NCBI RefSeq assembly: GCF_016862115.1
Contig: NZ_BOMI01000013.1
Location: 1-64,000, forward strand
From: Paractinoplanes deccanensis
GTDB lineage: Bacteria > Actinomycetota > Actinomycetes > Mycobacteriales > Micromonosporaceae
Reading direction: 5' to 3'
Length of the DNA stretch: 64,000 nt
This document shows positions 23,958 through 32,744 of this stretch, in pieces. A program made the position numbers and the translations under genes. Numbering within the stretch: position 1 is the stretch's first letter; every line of letters begins with the position of its first letter. The notes beneath the pieces were generated by a model. The model saw nothing but the letters and a program-made list of their open reading frames with translations, ran no database searches and had not been told where the DNA came from.

Positions 23958-24596
23958 ATGAGCCAGACCAGAGCGGAGCAGGCCGGCACCACCCGGCAGC
24001 GCATCCTGGACGCGGCCGAGCGGCTCTTCGCCGAGCACGGCGTCTTCTCGATCTCCAACCGCCAGATCAGCGAGGCCGCCGGCCAGGGCAACACGGCGGC
24101 GGTCGGCTACCACTTCGGGTCCAAGGCCGATCTGGTACGAGCCATCGTGCGCCGCCACTCCGAGCCGACCGAGCGGATCCGCGCCCGCCTGCTCGCCCGC
24201 TACGACGGCAGCGCCGTGCTGCGCGAGCGGGTCGCCTGCCTCGTGCTGCCGTTCACCGAGCACCTGGCGTCGCTCGGCACCCCGAGCTGGTACGCCCGCT
24301 TCGCCGCCCAGCTGATCGCCGAGCCCAAGCTGCGCGAGCTCGTCGCCGTCGACGTGGGTGAGGCGCCGACCCTGCGCGCGGCCACCGGCGCGCTGCACGA
24401 CTGCCTGCCCGAGCTGCCCGATCGGGTCCGGCGCGAGCGCGACGACATGGCCCACACGCTGATCGTGCATTTCTGTGCGCAGCGTGAGCGCTCCCTGACC
24501 CCGCAGTGGCCGGCCGCGGCGAGCAGCCTCATCGATGCGGTCCAGGGCCTGTATCGAGCGCCCGTGACCGTTCCGGAAGTCAATCAGTTGGTTTAA
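23958..24596 (+). CDS. TetR-family regulator
   Basis: A 212-residue TetR-type repressor. The N-terminal helix-turn-helix covers about residues 12-60 (RQRILDAAERLFAEHG then ISNRQISEAAGQGNTAAVGYHFGSKADLV). The C-terminal ligand-binding region has no identifiable specificity. It ends 53 bases before the Baeyer-Villiger monooxygenase gene on the same strand, so it probably controls that enzyme in response to its ketone substrate or a related compound. It is divergent from prfC. Confidence 0.9.
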   Translation: MSQTRAEQAGTTRQRILDAAERLFAEHGVFSISNRQISEAAGQGNTAAVGYHFGSKADLVRAIVRRHSEPTERIRARLLARYDGSAVLRERVACLVLPFTEHLASLGTPSWYARFAAQLIAEPKLRELVAVDVGEAPTLRAATGALHDCLPELPDRVRRERDDMAHTLIVHFCAQRERSLTPQWPAAASSLIDAVQGLYRAPVTVPEVNQLV

Positions 24597-24649
24597 ATTG
24601 TGGGCCCGGGATGCGATCCACTCCGGACGGTCTTCGCGAAAGGGCCCCC

Positions 24650-26410
24650 ATGTTCCCCACCACCCCGCACCGCTACACGCCCGAGGAAGTGGAGTGGCTG
24701 CGCTCCCGCTACCGGCAGGAGCGGGACCGCCGCATCCGTCCCGAGGGCAACGCGCAGTACCAGCGGGCGTCCGGCGAGATCGTCACCGACCCGTACACGG
24801 AGCGTGCCGAGCGTGCCCCCGTCCACGACCGCGTCGAGGCCCTGGTCATCGGCGGCGGCTTCGGCGGCCTGCTCGCCGGCGCGCGGCTGCGCCAGGCCGG
24901 CGTCGGCGACATCCGCATGGTCGACGAGGGCGGCGACTTCGGCGGCACGTGGTATTGGAACCGCTACCCCGGCGTCCAGTGCGACGTCGAGGCCACCGTC
25001 TACATGCCGCTGCTCGAGGAGGTCGGCTACGTCCCCAAGTGGCGGTACGCGCCCGGCGAGGAGATCCGCGCCCACGCCGTCGCGATCGCCAAGCAGTTCG
25101 ACCTGTACGCCGACGCCCTCTTCCACACCCGCGTCACCGAGCTGCGCTGGGACGACGAGACCGCCGAGTGGACCGCCACCACCGACCGCGGCGACGAGTT
25201 CCGGACCCGCTACGTGGTCATCTCCTCCGGCACGCTCGCCCAGCCGAAGCTCCCCGCCGTCCCCGGCATCGACGACTTCGCGGGCCACACCTTCCACACC
25301 AGCCGCTGGGACGCGGGCTACGAGCTCGCCGGCAAACGCGTCGCCGTGGTCGGCACCGGCGCCAGCGGCATCCAGGTCATCCCGCACGTCGCCGAGCAGG
25401 CCCAGCACCTGTACGTCTTCCAGCGCACCCCGTCGTCGGTGGACGTCCGCGACAACCGCCCCATCGACCCGGCCTGGGCGGCCACCCTGAAGCCCGGCTG
25501 GCAGCGCGAGCGCATGGAGAACTTCCTCACCCTGGTCACCGGCGGCCACGTGCCGGAAGACCTGATCGACGACGGCTGGACGGCGACGGCGAACCTCCAG
25601 CGCCAGATCCTCACCGGCACCGTCGACCCGACCATCTCCGCCGAGGAGCGCGAATACCTCGACGAGCGCGCCGACTTCCGCAAGATGGACGAGATCCGAG
25701 CCCGCGTCGCCGCGGTGGTCGAGGACCCGGCCACCGCCGAGAAGCTGAAGCCCTGGTATCGCTACATGTGCAAGCGCCCCACCTTCAGCGACGACTACCT
25801 GCCCACCTTCAACCGCCCCGACGTCACCCTGGTCGACACGGCGGACACGGGCGGCATCACGGCGATGACCTCATCGTCCGTGGTGGTGGGCGACCAGCAC
25901 TACGAGGTCGACTGCGTCATCTTCGCCACCGGCTTCGAGACCGGCATCTCCGGCGTGGTCTCCGGCACTCTGCCCGTGCACGGCCGGGGCGGCCTGCCCC
26001 TGCTCGGCCACTGGCGCAACGGCCCCCGCACCCTGCACGGCTTCGCCAGCCACGGCTTCCCCAACCTGTTCCACCTGGGCTCGCTGCAGAACGCCGCCTC
26101 GGTGAACTTCACCCACGTCCTGCAGGAACAGGCCACCCACATAGCCGAGTTGGTCGCCGAGGCCGCCCGCCGGGGAGCCCACCGCATCGAGCCCACGGCC
26201 GAGGCCGAGGAGGCGTGGGTGGCCACCATCCGCGAGACGGCCCCCGACAACTACAACTTCCAGGCGGAATGCACTCCGGGCTACTACAACGGCGAGGGCA
26301 GGCCCCGCCCGGTGAACAACTCGTTCGGCCCGGGCCCGGTCGTCTTCCACGAGCTCCTGCGCACCTGGCGAGCCAACGGAGGCATGGACGACGTCATGCG
26401 CACCGCCTGA
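24650..26410 (+). CDS. Baeyer-Villiger monooxygenase, FAD/NADPH flavoprotein
   Basis: A 586-residue type I Baeyer-Villiger monooxygenase that inserts oxygen next to a ketone to give an ester or lactone. The FAD Rossmann motif GGGFGG is at residues 68-73. The family fingerprint reads FAGHTFHTSRWD, with Asp at the last position where many members have Pro. The NADPH Rossmann motif VVGTGASGIQVIP follows directly, and FATGFETG closes the FAD domain. The long N-terminal extension of about 60 residues is typical of the phenylacetone/steroid monooxygenase subgroup. The ATG start follows the upstream TetR gene by 53 bases. Substrate cannot be deduced. Confidence 0.92.
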   Translation: MFPTTPHRYTPEEVEWLRSRYRQERDRRIRPEGNAQYQRASGEIVTDPYTERAERAPVHDRVEALVIGGGFGGLLAGARLRQAGVGDIRMVDEGGDFGGTWYWNRYPGVQCDVEATVYMPLLEEVGYVPKWRYAPGEEIRAHAVAIAKQFDLYADALFHTRVTELRWDDETAEWTATTDRGDEFRTRYVVISSGTLAQPKLPAVPGIDDFAGHTFHTSRWDAGYELAGKRVAVVGTGASGIQVIPHVAEQAQHLYVFQRTPSSVDVRDNRPIDPAWAATLKPGWQRERMENFLTLVTGGHVPEDLIDDGWTATANLQRQILTGTVDPTISAEEREYLDERADFRKMDEIRARVAAVVEDPATAEKLKPWYRYMCKRPTFSDDYLPTFNRPDVTLVDTADTGGITAMTSSSVVVGDQHYEVDCVIFATGFETGISGVVSGTLPVHGRGGLPLLGHWRNGPRTLHGFASHGFPNLFHLGSLQNAASVNFTHVLQEQATHIAELVAEAARRGAHRIEPTAEAEEAWVATIRETAPDNYNFQAECTPGYYNGEGRPRPVNNSFGPGPVVFHELLRTWRANGGMDDVMRTA

Positions 26411-26434
26411 CCGTCCGCCTCCCCTTGTTGGCAT

Positions 26435-26446
26435 CGAAAGCTTTCG
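26435..26446. promoter_or_regulatory. Perfect 12-base palindrome after the monooxygenase gene
   Basis: CGAAAGCTTTCG is a perfect palindrome 25 bases downstream of the monooxygenase stop and 134 bases before the next start. It could be a small transcription-factor site or the stem of a weak terminator. It does not have the central CG typical of LacI-family operators. Function is not known. Confidence 0.3.
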
Positions 26447-26478
26447 TCGCCGCCTTCCCATCGCAGTTGTCGCACGCC

Positions 26479-26543
26479 TATAGTCATGAAGCATGACCAG
26501 TGTCCTGCTCCGCGCTCCGGAAAGCCGCTCTTGTAGGTACAAT
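26479..26543 (+). promoter_or_regulatory. Promoter/operator region of the Phd-VapC pair
   Basis: Two -10-like boxes, TATAGT (26479-26484) and TACAAT (26538-26543), each overlap an inverted repeat: GTCATG-AAG-CATGAC at 26483-26497, and TTGTA-GG-TACAA at 26531-26542. This is the arrangement expected for autorepression by an antitoxin-toxin complex, possibly from two promoters. No good -35 boxes are visible, and binding is inferred. Confidence 0.45.
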
Positions 26544-26572
26544 CCCCTCAACGTAGGCACATCGTTGAGGGG
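26544..26572 (+). promoter_or_regulatory. Hairpin covering the antitoxin ribosome binding site
   Basis: CCCCTCAACG (26544-26553) pairs perfectly with CGTTGAGGGG (26563-26572) across a 9-base loop. The right arm contains the GAGGGG ribosome binding site of the antitoxin gene that starts at 26580. The stem could hide the ribosome binding site in the mRNA, or the repeat could act as a DNA operator. The pairing is seen directly; the effect on translation is inference. Confidence 0.5.
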
Positions 26573-26579
26573 GCAGCCG

Positions 26580-26864
26580 ATGGGCTCGGTGTCGGTGCGG
26601 GAGTTCTCCTACAACCCCAGTGCCATGTTCAACCGCGTCGAGCAGGGCGAGACGATCGAGGTCACGCGGCACGGCAAGGTCATCGCGGTGCTGCTCCCGG
26701 GCGCGACGGGCCTCGGCCGCTACTCGTCGCTGGTCGCCAAGGGGCTGATCCGGCTCAAGGCCACCACGACCGCCGACCTCGACCGCATACCGCCGTACGA
26801 CGTTCCGGGTGACGCTTCGCCGCTGGACCTGCTGCTGGAGGCCCGAGCCGAGGACGACCGTTGA
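26580..26864 (+). CDS. Phd/YefM-family antitoxin
   Basis: A 94-residue antitoxin. The N-terminal Phd/YefM DNA-binding fold is evident in VSVREFSYNPSAMFNRVEQGETIEVTRHGKVIAVLLP. The acidic C-terminal tail, with PLDLLLEARAEDD, should bind the toxin. The ATG is preceded by GAGGGGG inside a hairpin. The stop codon overlaps the TTG start of the PIN toxin by 4 bases. The pairing of a Phd-type antitoxin with a PIN toxin is common in actinobacteria. Confidence 0.88.
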   Translation: MGSVSVREFSYNPSAMFNRVEQGETIEVTRHGKVIAVLLPGATGLGRYSSLVAKGLIRLKATTTADLDRIPPYDVPGDASPLDLLLEARAEDDR

Positions 26865-27253
26865 TCTACCTGGACGCCTCCGCGCTCGTCACGCTCCTCG
26901 CGGGGCGCGCCTACGCCACGGAGCTACGCGACTTCCTGGCGGCCCGGCCGGTGATGCCCATGGCCACCAGCACCCTCGGTTTCGTCGAGACCGTTCGCAC
27001 CATGGACCGCATCGGCGACTATCCCCATCTCATGCGCGATCTCGTCGGCCGCTTCACCGAGATCCTGCTGACCGAGGAGGTCCGCGACGCGGCAGCCCAC
27101 CTTGCGGGCACCCTCCGGACGCTCGACGCCATCCACGTGGCGAGCGCCCAGATCCTCGGCGATGCGCTGGACACCCTCGTCACCTACGACAAGCGCATGC
27201 TCGACGTCGCGCGCGCCGAGGGATTGCCGGCCGCGGCTCCCGGCCTCCTCTGA
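26861..27253 (+). CDS. vapC: VapC-type PIN-domain toxin
   Basis: A 130-residue PIN ribonuclease toxin. The acidic residues are D5 in IYLDASALV, E43 in FVETVR, D89 in TLDAIHVAS and D110 in TYDKRM, so the active site is complete. It starts with TTG overlapping the antitoxin stop, which keeps toxin translation coupled and low. This is the second PIN toxin module in the window and is not close in sequence to the first. A broken transposase lies immediately downstream. Confidence 0.9.
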   Translation: MIYLDASALVTLLAGRAYATELRDFLAARPVMPMATSTLGFVETVRTMDRIGDYPHLMRDLVGRFTEILLTEEVRDAAAHLAGTLRTLDAIHVASAQILGDALDTLVTYDKRMLDVARAEGLPAAAPGLL

Positions 27254-27375
27254 GAGCGGTCCGGCCACGGCGCGAAATCCGCCGCCTCCCATGGGCTGCC
27301 CCCTTTTGCGAGCACCCGCCGCATGCCGATACGCGCGCACGACCGGGCCGTTCCGGCAACGTGGTGGTATGTCCT

Positions 27376-27647
27376 TTCCTGGCTTATACCGTTCCGGGCC
27401 GGTATTTGTCGTTCGCGGAGCGGGAGGAGATCGCGGTGCTGAACGGCCAAGGCTTTGGGGTGCGTGAGATCGCGCGTCAGGTGAGGCGTGATCCGTTCAC
27501 CATCTCGCGGGAGCTGCGCCGCGACGCGGGCACCAGAGGCGGCAAGCTCGAATGCCAGGCGTCGGTGCGCGGTGGAAGGCCGAGCTGTTCGCGCGGCACC
27601 CGAGGCCGGCTGCGAGCAGGGTCGGAGGGTGTTTGCGATGGTGGTGA
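27376..27647 (+). pseudogene. IS30-family transposase, N-terminal fragment with frameshift
   Basis: From about 27403 the frame reads YLSFAEREEIAVLNGQG, FGVREIARQVRRDPFTISR and ELRRDAGTRGGKLE, the helix-turn-helix start of an IS30-type transposase. Near 27570 the frame breaks and continues in another frame as WKAELFARHPRP, then stops at about 27647. The DDE catalytic domain is absent. No terminal inverted repeats are found. It is an old remnant of an insertion at the junction between the toxin-antitoxin pair and the second amino-sugar island. Confidence 0.75.
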
Positions 27648-27686
27648 CCGCCGGGCATCGTGGGGACGGTCCGCATCAAGGCGTGC

Positions 27687-28574
27687 TTAGCGGAGCTGGC
27701 CGGCCGCCAGGCCGCTCTGGAACTGGCGGTGGAACAGCAAGTAGGCGGCGATCACCGGGAGCATGGCGATGGTCATGCCGGCGAAAAGGCCGCTGAAGTC
27801 GCCCCGGTACCCCTCGTTGACGGCCAGCGCGGTCAAGCCCTGGGCCAGGACCCATCTCTTGTCCGCGCCCTCGCCCTGCATCAGGACGATCGGCAGGACG
27901 TACTGGTTCCACTGGAACAGGAAGGTGAAGATGCCGACGCTGACCAGGCCGGGGCGGGCCATGGGCAGCATGACGCTGAAGAAGAGGCGGAAGTGGCCGC
28001 ACCCGTCGACCATGGCGGCCTCGGCGACCGAGGTGGGCAGGGTGCGGAAGAACGCGGTCAGGAAGAACACGGTGAACGGCAGGGAGTAGGCCGCGTACAC
28101 CAGAGTCAGGCCGGGCAGGGTGCCCAGGAGGCCCAGGTTGCGGACGACGAAGAAGAGCGGCACCAGGGCCAGGAAGACCGGGAACATCATGCCGCCGACG
28201 AAGGCGTAGTAGATGACGCGGGCGCCGCGGAAGCGGTAGCGGGCCAGGATGTAGGCGGCCATGGCGCCGAGCAGCATGGTCAGGGTGAGGGCGCCGGTCA
28301 CGACGATGGCGCTGTTCAGGAAGTAGCGGCCGATGTGGGCCTCGTTCCAGGCGCGCTCCCAGTTCTCCCAGCGCAGGCGGGACGGCAGGCTCCACGGGTC
28401 GGTGAGGATCTCGTTGTCGCTCTTGAAGGAGCTGAGCACGGCCCACAGCAGCGGCAGCGTGGTGAGCAACGCCCAGCCAGCCAGGAACACGTGGGATAAA
28501 ACGGGCACCGTAGAGCGGGGTCGCGGCGGCGACGGAACTGGAACCGAGGAGCGCGGGCGGGTGAGCACAGCCAT
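27687..28574 (-). CDS. ngcG: NgcG-type amino-sugar ABC transporter permease
   Basis: A 295-residue CUT1 permease with a basic, proline-rich cytoplasmic N-terminus of about 28 residues and six transmembrane helices. The EAA loop reads EAAMVDGCGHFRLFF near residue 190. It directly follows the other permease gene with no gap and closes the operon beginning with the AmiE-like hydrolase. It pairs with the NgcF-type permease. The actinobacterial Ngc system is known to carry N-acetylglucosamine and chitobiose; in this cluster N-acetylmuramic acid is a possible alternative cargo. No ATPase is encoded locally. Confidence 0.88.
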   Translation of the reverse strand: MAVLTRPRSSVPVPSPPRPRSTVPVLSHVFLAGWALLTTLPLLWAVLSSFKSDNEILTDPWSLPSRLRWENWERAWNEAHIGRYFLNSAIVVTGALTLTMLLGAMAAYILARYRFRGARVIYYAFVGGMMFPVFLALVPLFFVVRNLGLLGTLPGLTLVYAAYSLPFTVFFLTAFFRTLPTSVAEAAMVDGCGHFRLFFSVMLPMARPGLVSVGIFTFLFQWNQYVLPIVLMQGEGADKRWVLAQGLTALAVNEGYRGDFSGLFAGMTIAMLPVIAAYLLFHRQFQSGLAAGQLR

Positions 28575-29480
28575 CTACAGCTCCACCCGATCGCGCCGCG
28601 TCACGCGCAGGAACATGGCGGCGACCGTGAGGGTCAGGAAGAACATCGCCACGCCGATCGCCGACGCGTAGCCGAACTGGCCGTCGGCGAAGGCCGCCTT
28701 GTAGAGGCGCAGGCCCACCACGTCCGACGACGAGGACGGGCCGCCGTCGGTGATGATCTGCACGATCGCGAAGCCGTCGATCGCGATGATGGCCAGGTAG
28801 ACCCAGGCGACCTGGATGGTGTCCCACAGCAGCGGCACGGTCAGGCGCACCAGCGTGGTGAGCCGGCTCGCGCCGTCGAGCAGCGCGGCCTCGTACAGGT
28901 CGCGGGGGATCGACTGCATGGCGGCGCTGAACAGGACCACGTAGAAGCCGACGTTCATCCAGATCATCACGGCCATCACGCACCAGAACGAGAACCGTGG
29001 GTCGCCGAGCCACGCCACCGCCAGCCCGTCCAGGCCGGCGGCGCGGAGGAAGCCGTTGATCATGCCGGTGTGCGGGGCGTACATCTCCTTCCAGAGCACG
29101 CCGACGATCGCGACCGACAGCACCTGCGGGAAGAAGTAGACGACGCGGTAGAAGGCCGATCCCCGGACGCCGTGGACGCCCGCCCGGTCGGCGCGGCCGC
29201 CCACGCTGATCATCGAGGCGAGGAAGAGGCCGAGCAGGATCGTCACCACCGGCAGCAGCAGGAGCAGCCAGGCGTTGTGGCGCAACGCGTTCCAGAAGTA
29301 GCCGTCCTCGGCGAGCCGGCGGAAGTTGTCCAGCCCGACGAAGTCGTACGTCGGGGACAGCCCGCTCCAGTCGGTGCCGGCGATCTGGAACGCCTGCGCG
29401 TACGGCGAGACGACGAAGATCCCGTACAGCAGCAGGGGTGGAATGAGGAAGACGGCGATGAACAGCCGCGTGCCGCGCAC
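28575..29480 (-). CDS. ngcF: NgcF-type amino-sugar ABC transporter permease
   Basis: A 301-residue CUT1 permease with six transmembrane helices, starting almost immediately after the binding-protein gene. The EAA loop reads EAALLDGASRLTTLVRL near residue 197. The sequence around GPSSSSDVVGLRLYKAAFAD near the C-terminus is typical of the NgcF branch. It forms the translocation pathway with the second permease. Because both permeases and the binding protein match one known system, the name is used with moderate confidence. Confidence 0.88.
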   Translation of the reverse strand: MRGTRLFIAVFLIPPLLLYGIFVVSPYAQAFQIAGTDWSGLSPTYDFVGLDNFRRLAEDGYFWNALRHNAWLLLLLPVVTILLGLFLASMISVGGRADRAGVHGVRGSAFYRVVYFFPQVLSVAIVGVLWKEMYAPHTGMINGFLRAAGLDGLAVAWLGDPRFSFWCVMAVMIWMNVGFYVVLFSAAMQSIPRDLYEAALLDGASRLTTLVRLTVPLLWDTIQVAWVYLAIIAIDGFAIVQIITDGGPSSSSDVVGLRLYKAAFADGQFGYASAIGVAMFFLTLTVAAMFLRVTRRDRVEL

Positions 29481-29481
29481 C

Positions 29482-30882
29482 TCAGGCCCGCTTGTACTTC
29501 TTGATCGCGGGGTCCTGGGCGAACTCGTCGGCCGACTTCTGGATCTTGTCGCACCACTGGGCGGCGGTGATCCGCTTGGCGTACAGCTCGGCGGAGGCCG
29601 CGTCGACGCGCTCGCGTTCCAGCTTGCGGTAGTACGACGAGTAGAGCCAGGTGAACGCGGTGCCCTTCGACGCGTCGATCAGCCCGGTCACCGACGTGAG
29701 GCCCGGGCCCAGGTCGATGCCCTCGCTCGACCCGCGCACGCAGGTGAGGCTGCTGACCTTGCGGGTGAAGTCGGCGGCGCCCTGCCGGGACAGCATGACG
29801 CGCAGGTATTCGAGCCCGCCGCGCACGTTCTTGCCCTTCGACGGCACCACGAACGGCTCGCTGCCGGTGCCGCGGAACGCCTCGTACGGCATCTTGTCGC
29901 TCGTCGTGAGGCTCGGCGTGGGCGCGACGGCCATGCGGAAGTCCGGTGGGGTGACCGCCTTCTGCTCGTTCTCGAGCCACGATCCGCAGGAGACGAACGC
30001 GGCCTTGCCCCGGCACCACTCGGTCTGCGACTGCACGTGGTCCATGCCCTCGGCGCCCGGCTGCAGGTACCCGTCCACAGCGAGCTGGTAGTACGCCTCC
30101 GCGGCGGCCTTGACGGCGTCGTGCTTCCAGGCGTTCGGCTCCAGGTTGTCGATCGCCTTGATCACGTCGAGGCCGCCCATCTTGCCGGCGGCGGCGAGGA
30201 TCGGCCAGCTCATGTAGCGGGCGTGCTTGCCGGGATACGTCCACGGCGCGATGCCGGCCGCCTTGATCTGCTTGCAGAGGGCGATCATGTCGTCCCAGGT
30301 CCTCGGGTACGCCCAGCCTTTCGCCTCGAAGAGCTTCTGCGAATACCAGATGCCGTACGCCGAGTAGGCGTAGTTCAGCGACAGGAACTTCCCGTCGTAC
30401 GAGCCGACGTCGACGATGCCCGGCAGCAGCGTGTCGCGGACCTTCGTGTCCGGGTCGTCCAGGCTCGGCGCGTCGAGCAGCTCGCCGAGGTCGGCGAGGG
30501 CGCCCTGGGAGACGAGCCCGTTGAAGTCGATCTGGCTGCCGCCCGAGTTGTTGACCACGTCGGGCGGATCGCCGGCGACGAACCGGGGCTGGAGCGTCTC
30601 GGCGATCTGCTGGGTGGCCGAGTGCTTGATCTCCGCCTGCGGGTGGCGCTGCCGGTACATGGCCTCGTGCGCCTTCGCGTACTCCTCGCCGAAGCCGCCG
30701 TTGAAGATGACCACCTCGAGCGGCGCGTCCTCCTTGACGCCCAGCGGGTTGCTCGCGCTGGTCTCGCCCTTGGCGTCGTCCTCGGCGTCGTCGCCGCCCA
30801 TGGCGCACCCGGCCAGCGTGCTCGCCGCGGCGACGCCGGCCGCGCCCTGCAGTAGTCCGCGCCGGCTGATCGTGTGTCCCAT
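29482..30882 (-). CDS. ngcE: NgcE-type binding lipoprotein for N-acetyl amino sugars
   Basis: A 466-residue solute-binding protein. A twin-arginine motif SRRGLL is followed by a hydrophobic core and lipobox LAGC (Cys26), so it is probably a Tat-exported lipoprotein, as in NgcE proteins. The mature start NPLGVKEDAPLEVVIFNGG and KAHEAMYRQRHP strongly recall the actinobacterial N-acetylglucosamine/diacetylchitobiose binder NgcE. Neighbouring MurNAc enzymes raise the possibility that this copy binds MurNAc, GlcNAc-MurNAc or related muropeptide sugars. It begins 13 bases after the AmiE-like gene. Confidence 0.88.
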   Translation of the reverse strand: MGHTISRRGLLQGAAGVAAASTLAGCAMGGDDAEDDAKGETSASNPLGVKEDAPLEVVIFNGGFGEEYAKAHEAMYRQRHPQAEIKHSATQQIAETLQPRFVAGDPPDVVNNSGGSQIDFNGLVSQGALADLGELLDAPSLDDPDTKVRDTLLPGIVDVGSYDGKFLSLNYAYSAYGIWYSQKLFEAKGWAYPRTWDDMIALCKQIKAAGIAPWTYPGKHARYMSWPILAAAGKMGGLDVIKAIDNLEPNAWKHDAVKAAAEAYYQLAVDGYLQPGAEGMDHVQSQTEWCRGKAAFVSCGSWLENEQKAVTPPDFRMAVAPTPSLTTSDKMPYEAFRGTGSEPFVVPSKGKNVRGGLEYLRVMLSRQGAADFTRKVSSLTCVRGSSEGIDLGPGLTSVTGLIDASKGTAFTWLYSSYYRKLERERVDAASAELYAKRITAAQWCDKIQKSADEFAQDPAIKKYKRA

Positions 30883-30895
30883 GCTCGGCTCCCGC

Positions 30896-32632
30896 CTAAG
30901 TGTTCGGTAAGGGGTTCCAGCCGTCGGCGGCGAACGGGGTCGTGCCGTCGACGAGGGTCGCGCCGGGCTCGGCGACCCGGATCCGGCCGAGGAGGACGCC
31001 GCGGCCCTGCGAGTTCGCGTCGGTGCGGTAGGTGAAGCGCAGCGCGGTGGTGCCGGCCGGCACGTCGGCCGTGACCTGCCACCAGTGCCGGCCGCCGAAT
31101 CCGGTGAGCGTCCCGTCGCTGGTCAGCGTGTCCCGGCGATCGTGCAGGGTCAGCGGTACGAGGGTCCAGGTCACGCCGTCCGCGGACCACTCGACGGCGG
31201 CGGTGTCGGCGCGCGGCTCGGTGTCGTACCAGAGCAGGAACGACGCCCGTGCCCGATCGCCGGCCGGGCGCCGCAGCGGCGCGGTCAGGGTCATGACGGC
31301 GTTGTCGCGCAGCTGGGTCCGCCAGTCGCCGCCCACGATGGGACGAGCGTCGGCAAAGGCACGGGCGAGAGCGCGCCGCGCCACGTTGTTGCCGCCCCAG
31401 GCCCGGTCCGGGTGCACCCGGTTGCTGAGCAGCACGAGGAACGACTGGTCGAGCGGGTCGATGACGATCGACGTGCCGGTGAAGCCGGTGTGCCCGAAGG
31501 TGACCGGCGAGGTCATTCCGTCCATGTACCAGTGCTTGGCGAGCTCGAAGCCGAGCCCGCGGGCGCTCTCCGGGTATTGCGGCAGCAGGTCGGCGTTGTA
31601 GTTGACCAGCGCCTGGCGCACCATCGCCTCGGACAGGATGCGCCGGCCCCGGTAGGAGCCGCCGTCGAGCAGCGTCTGGCACAGGACGGCCAGGTCGCCC
31701 GCGGTGGAGAAGACCCCGGCGTGTCCCGCCACGCCGCCGAGCGACCACGCGTTCTCGTCGTGCACCTCACCCCAGACCAGACCGCGGTTCACGTACGGCT
31801 GGTACTCGGTCGCCGCGGTCCGCTGCCGCAGCTCCGGGCCGGGGCGGTAGCCGGTGTCCCGCATGCGCAGCGGGCCGGTGACGCCGTCGCGTACGGCGGT
31901 GGCCAGGGGTTTGCCGGTGACGCGCTCGATCAGCACGCCGAGCGCGATGAGCCCGATGTCGGAGTAGACGTACTGCCGGCCGGGCACGGACCCGGCGGTG
32001 ACCGGCGTCGCCAGGGCGGCGGCGAAGCGCTCCTCGGGCGTGGGATAGCGCGAGTAGAACGGCAGGAACGCCGGCAGCCCGGAGGTGTGGGTGAGCAGGT
32101 GCCGGATCGTCACGTCCTGCTTGCCGCCGGCCGCGAACTCCGGGACGTACGTGGCGACCGGCGCGTCGAGGCTCACCCGGCCGGCCTCGGCCTGCTGGAG
32201 CACCACGATCGTGGTGAAGAGCTTGGAGATCGAGGCAAGGTCCCACAGCGTGTCCGTACGGGCGGGAACGCGCTCGCCCGGGGGCAGCTCGGCGATGCCG
32301 GCCGGGCCCGCGGTGTAGCGGACCGCGTCGCCGACCGCGAAGCGCGACACCACGACGCCGTGGCGGGCGGCGAGAACGGTGGCTCCCGCGTACGTGGGAT
32401 GGTCGGGGTGGTCGGGCGTCGGTCGTAAATATGACTCGGCGACGGCGGGCAGCGCGGCCACCGGGCCCGGCAGCAGGCCGGCCTGGCGGGCGGTGCCGGC
32501 GCGCAGCACATCGTGCCGGAAGTGGATGTCGGCGGGGGTCACGACAGGCCCCTGAGCTGGGGCTGCGGTCGCCGGCGCGCCCACGGTGAGACCGGCGGCC
32601 AGACAGAGCGGGAGCAGCACCAGAAGTCTCAT
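30896..32632 (-). CDS. Secreted serine hydrolase, AmiE/penicillin-binding-protein-like (beta-lactamase superfamily)
   Basis: A 578-residue exported serine hydrolase. A signal peptide covers about residues 1-24. The beta-lactamase/PBP fold has the active-site motif S134-I-S-K137, a YSD motif in place of YxN, and HTG in FGHTGFTG. The C-terminal 150 residues form an extra beta-rich domain. In Bacillus the homologous position of the mur-nag locus is held by AmiE, which strips peptides from muropeptides; this protein could do the same, though esterase or peptidase activity is possible. The ATG at 32632 is chosen because it gives a proper signal peptide. It heads the leftward operon with ngcEFG. 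Confidence 0.8.
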   Translation of the reverse strand: MRLLVLLPLCLAAGLTVGAPATAAPAQGPVVTPADIHFRHDVLRAGTARQAGLLPGPVAALPAVAESYLRPTPDHPDHPTYAGATVLAARHGVVVSRFAVGDAVRYTAGPAGIAELPPGERVPARTDTLWDLASISKLFTTIVVLQQAEAGRVSLDAPVATYVPEFAAGGKQDVTIRHLLTHTSGLPAFLPFYSRYPTPEERFAAALATPVTAGSVPGRQYVYSDIGLIALGVLIERVTGKPLATAVRDGVTGPLRMRDTGYRPGPELRQRTAATEYQPYVNRGLVWGEVHDENAWSLGGVAGHAGVFSTAGDLAVLCQTLLDGGSYRGRRILSEAMVRQALVNYNADLLPQYPESARGLGFELAKHWYMDGMTSPVTFGHTGFTGTSIVIDPLDQSFLVLLSNRVHPDRAWGGNNVARRALARAFADARPIVGGDWRTQLRDNAVMTLTAPLRRPAGDRARASFLLWYDTEPRADTAAVEWSADGVTWTLVPLTLHDRRDTLTSDGTLTGFGGRHWWQVTADVPAGTTALRFTYRTDANSQGRGVLLGRIRVAEPGATLVDGTTPFAADGWNPLPNT

Positions 32633-32744
32633 TATCAACGCCTTTCGATACGCCGATTCGTCGAGGATGGATGTTTCCTTCGCGACTTGCAAGAGGGGTG
32701 AAGGTTATTGCCATCGCTCCGTGACCCGGCTACCTTCCGACAAC
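32633..32744. promoter_or_regulatory. Divergent promoter region between the AmiE-ngcEFG and nagZ-namZ operons
   Basis: This 112-base region must carry promoters for both operons. I see a TTGCAA on each strand (it lies at 32687-32692 and is nearly symmetric) but no well-spaced -10 box on either side and no perfect long inverted repeat. It is the natural place to look for binding of the MurR-like regulator encoded at 36825. Confidence 0.4.

Noticed and set aside
26435-26446. CGAAAGCTTTCG as a LacI-family operator
   Set aside because: It is a perfect palindrome but lacks the central CG typical of LacI-family sites and lies behind a gene, so it is listed only as an unexplained palindrome.
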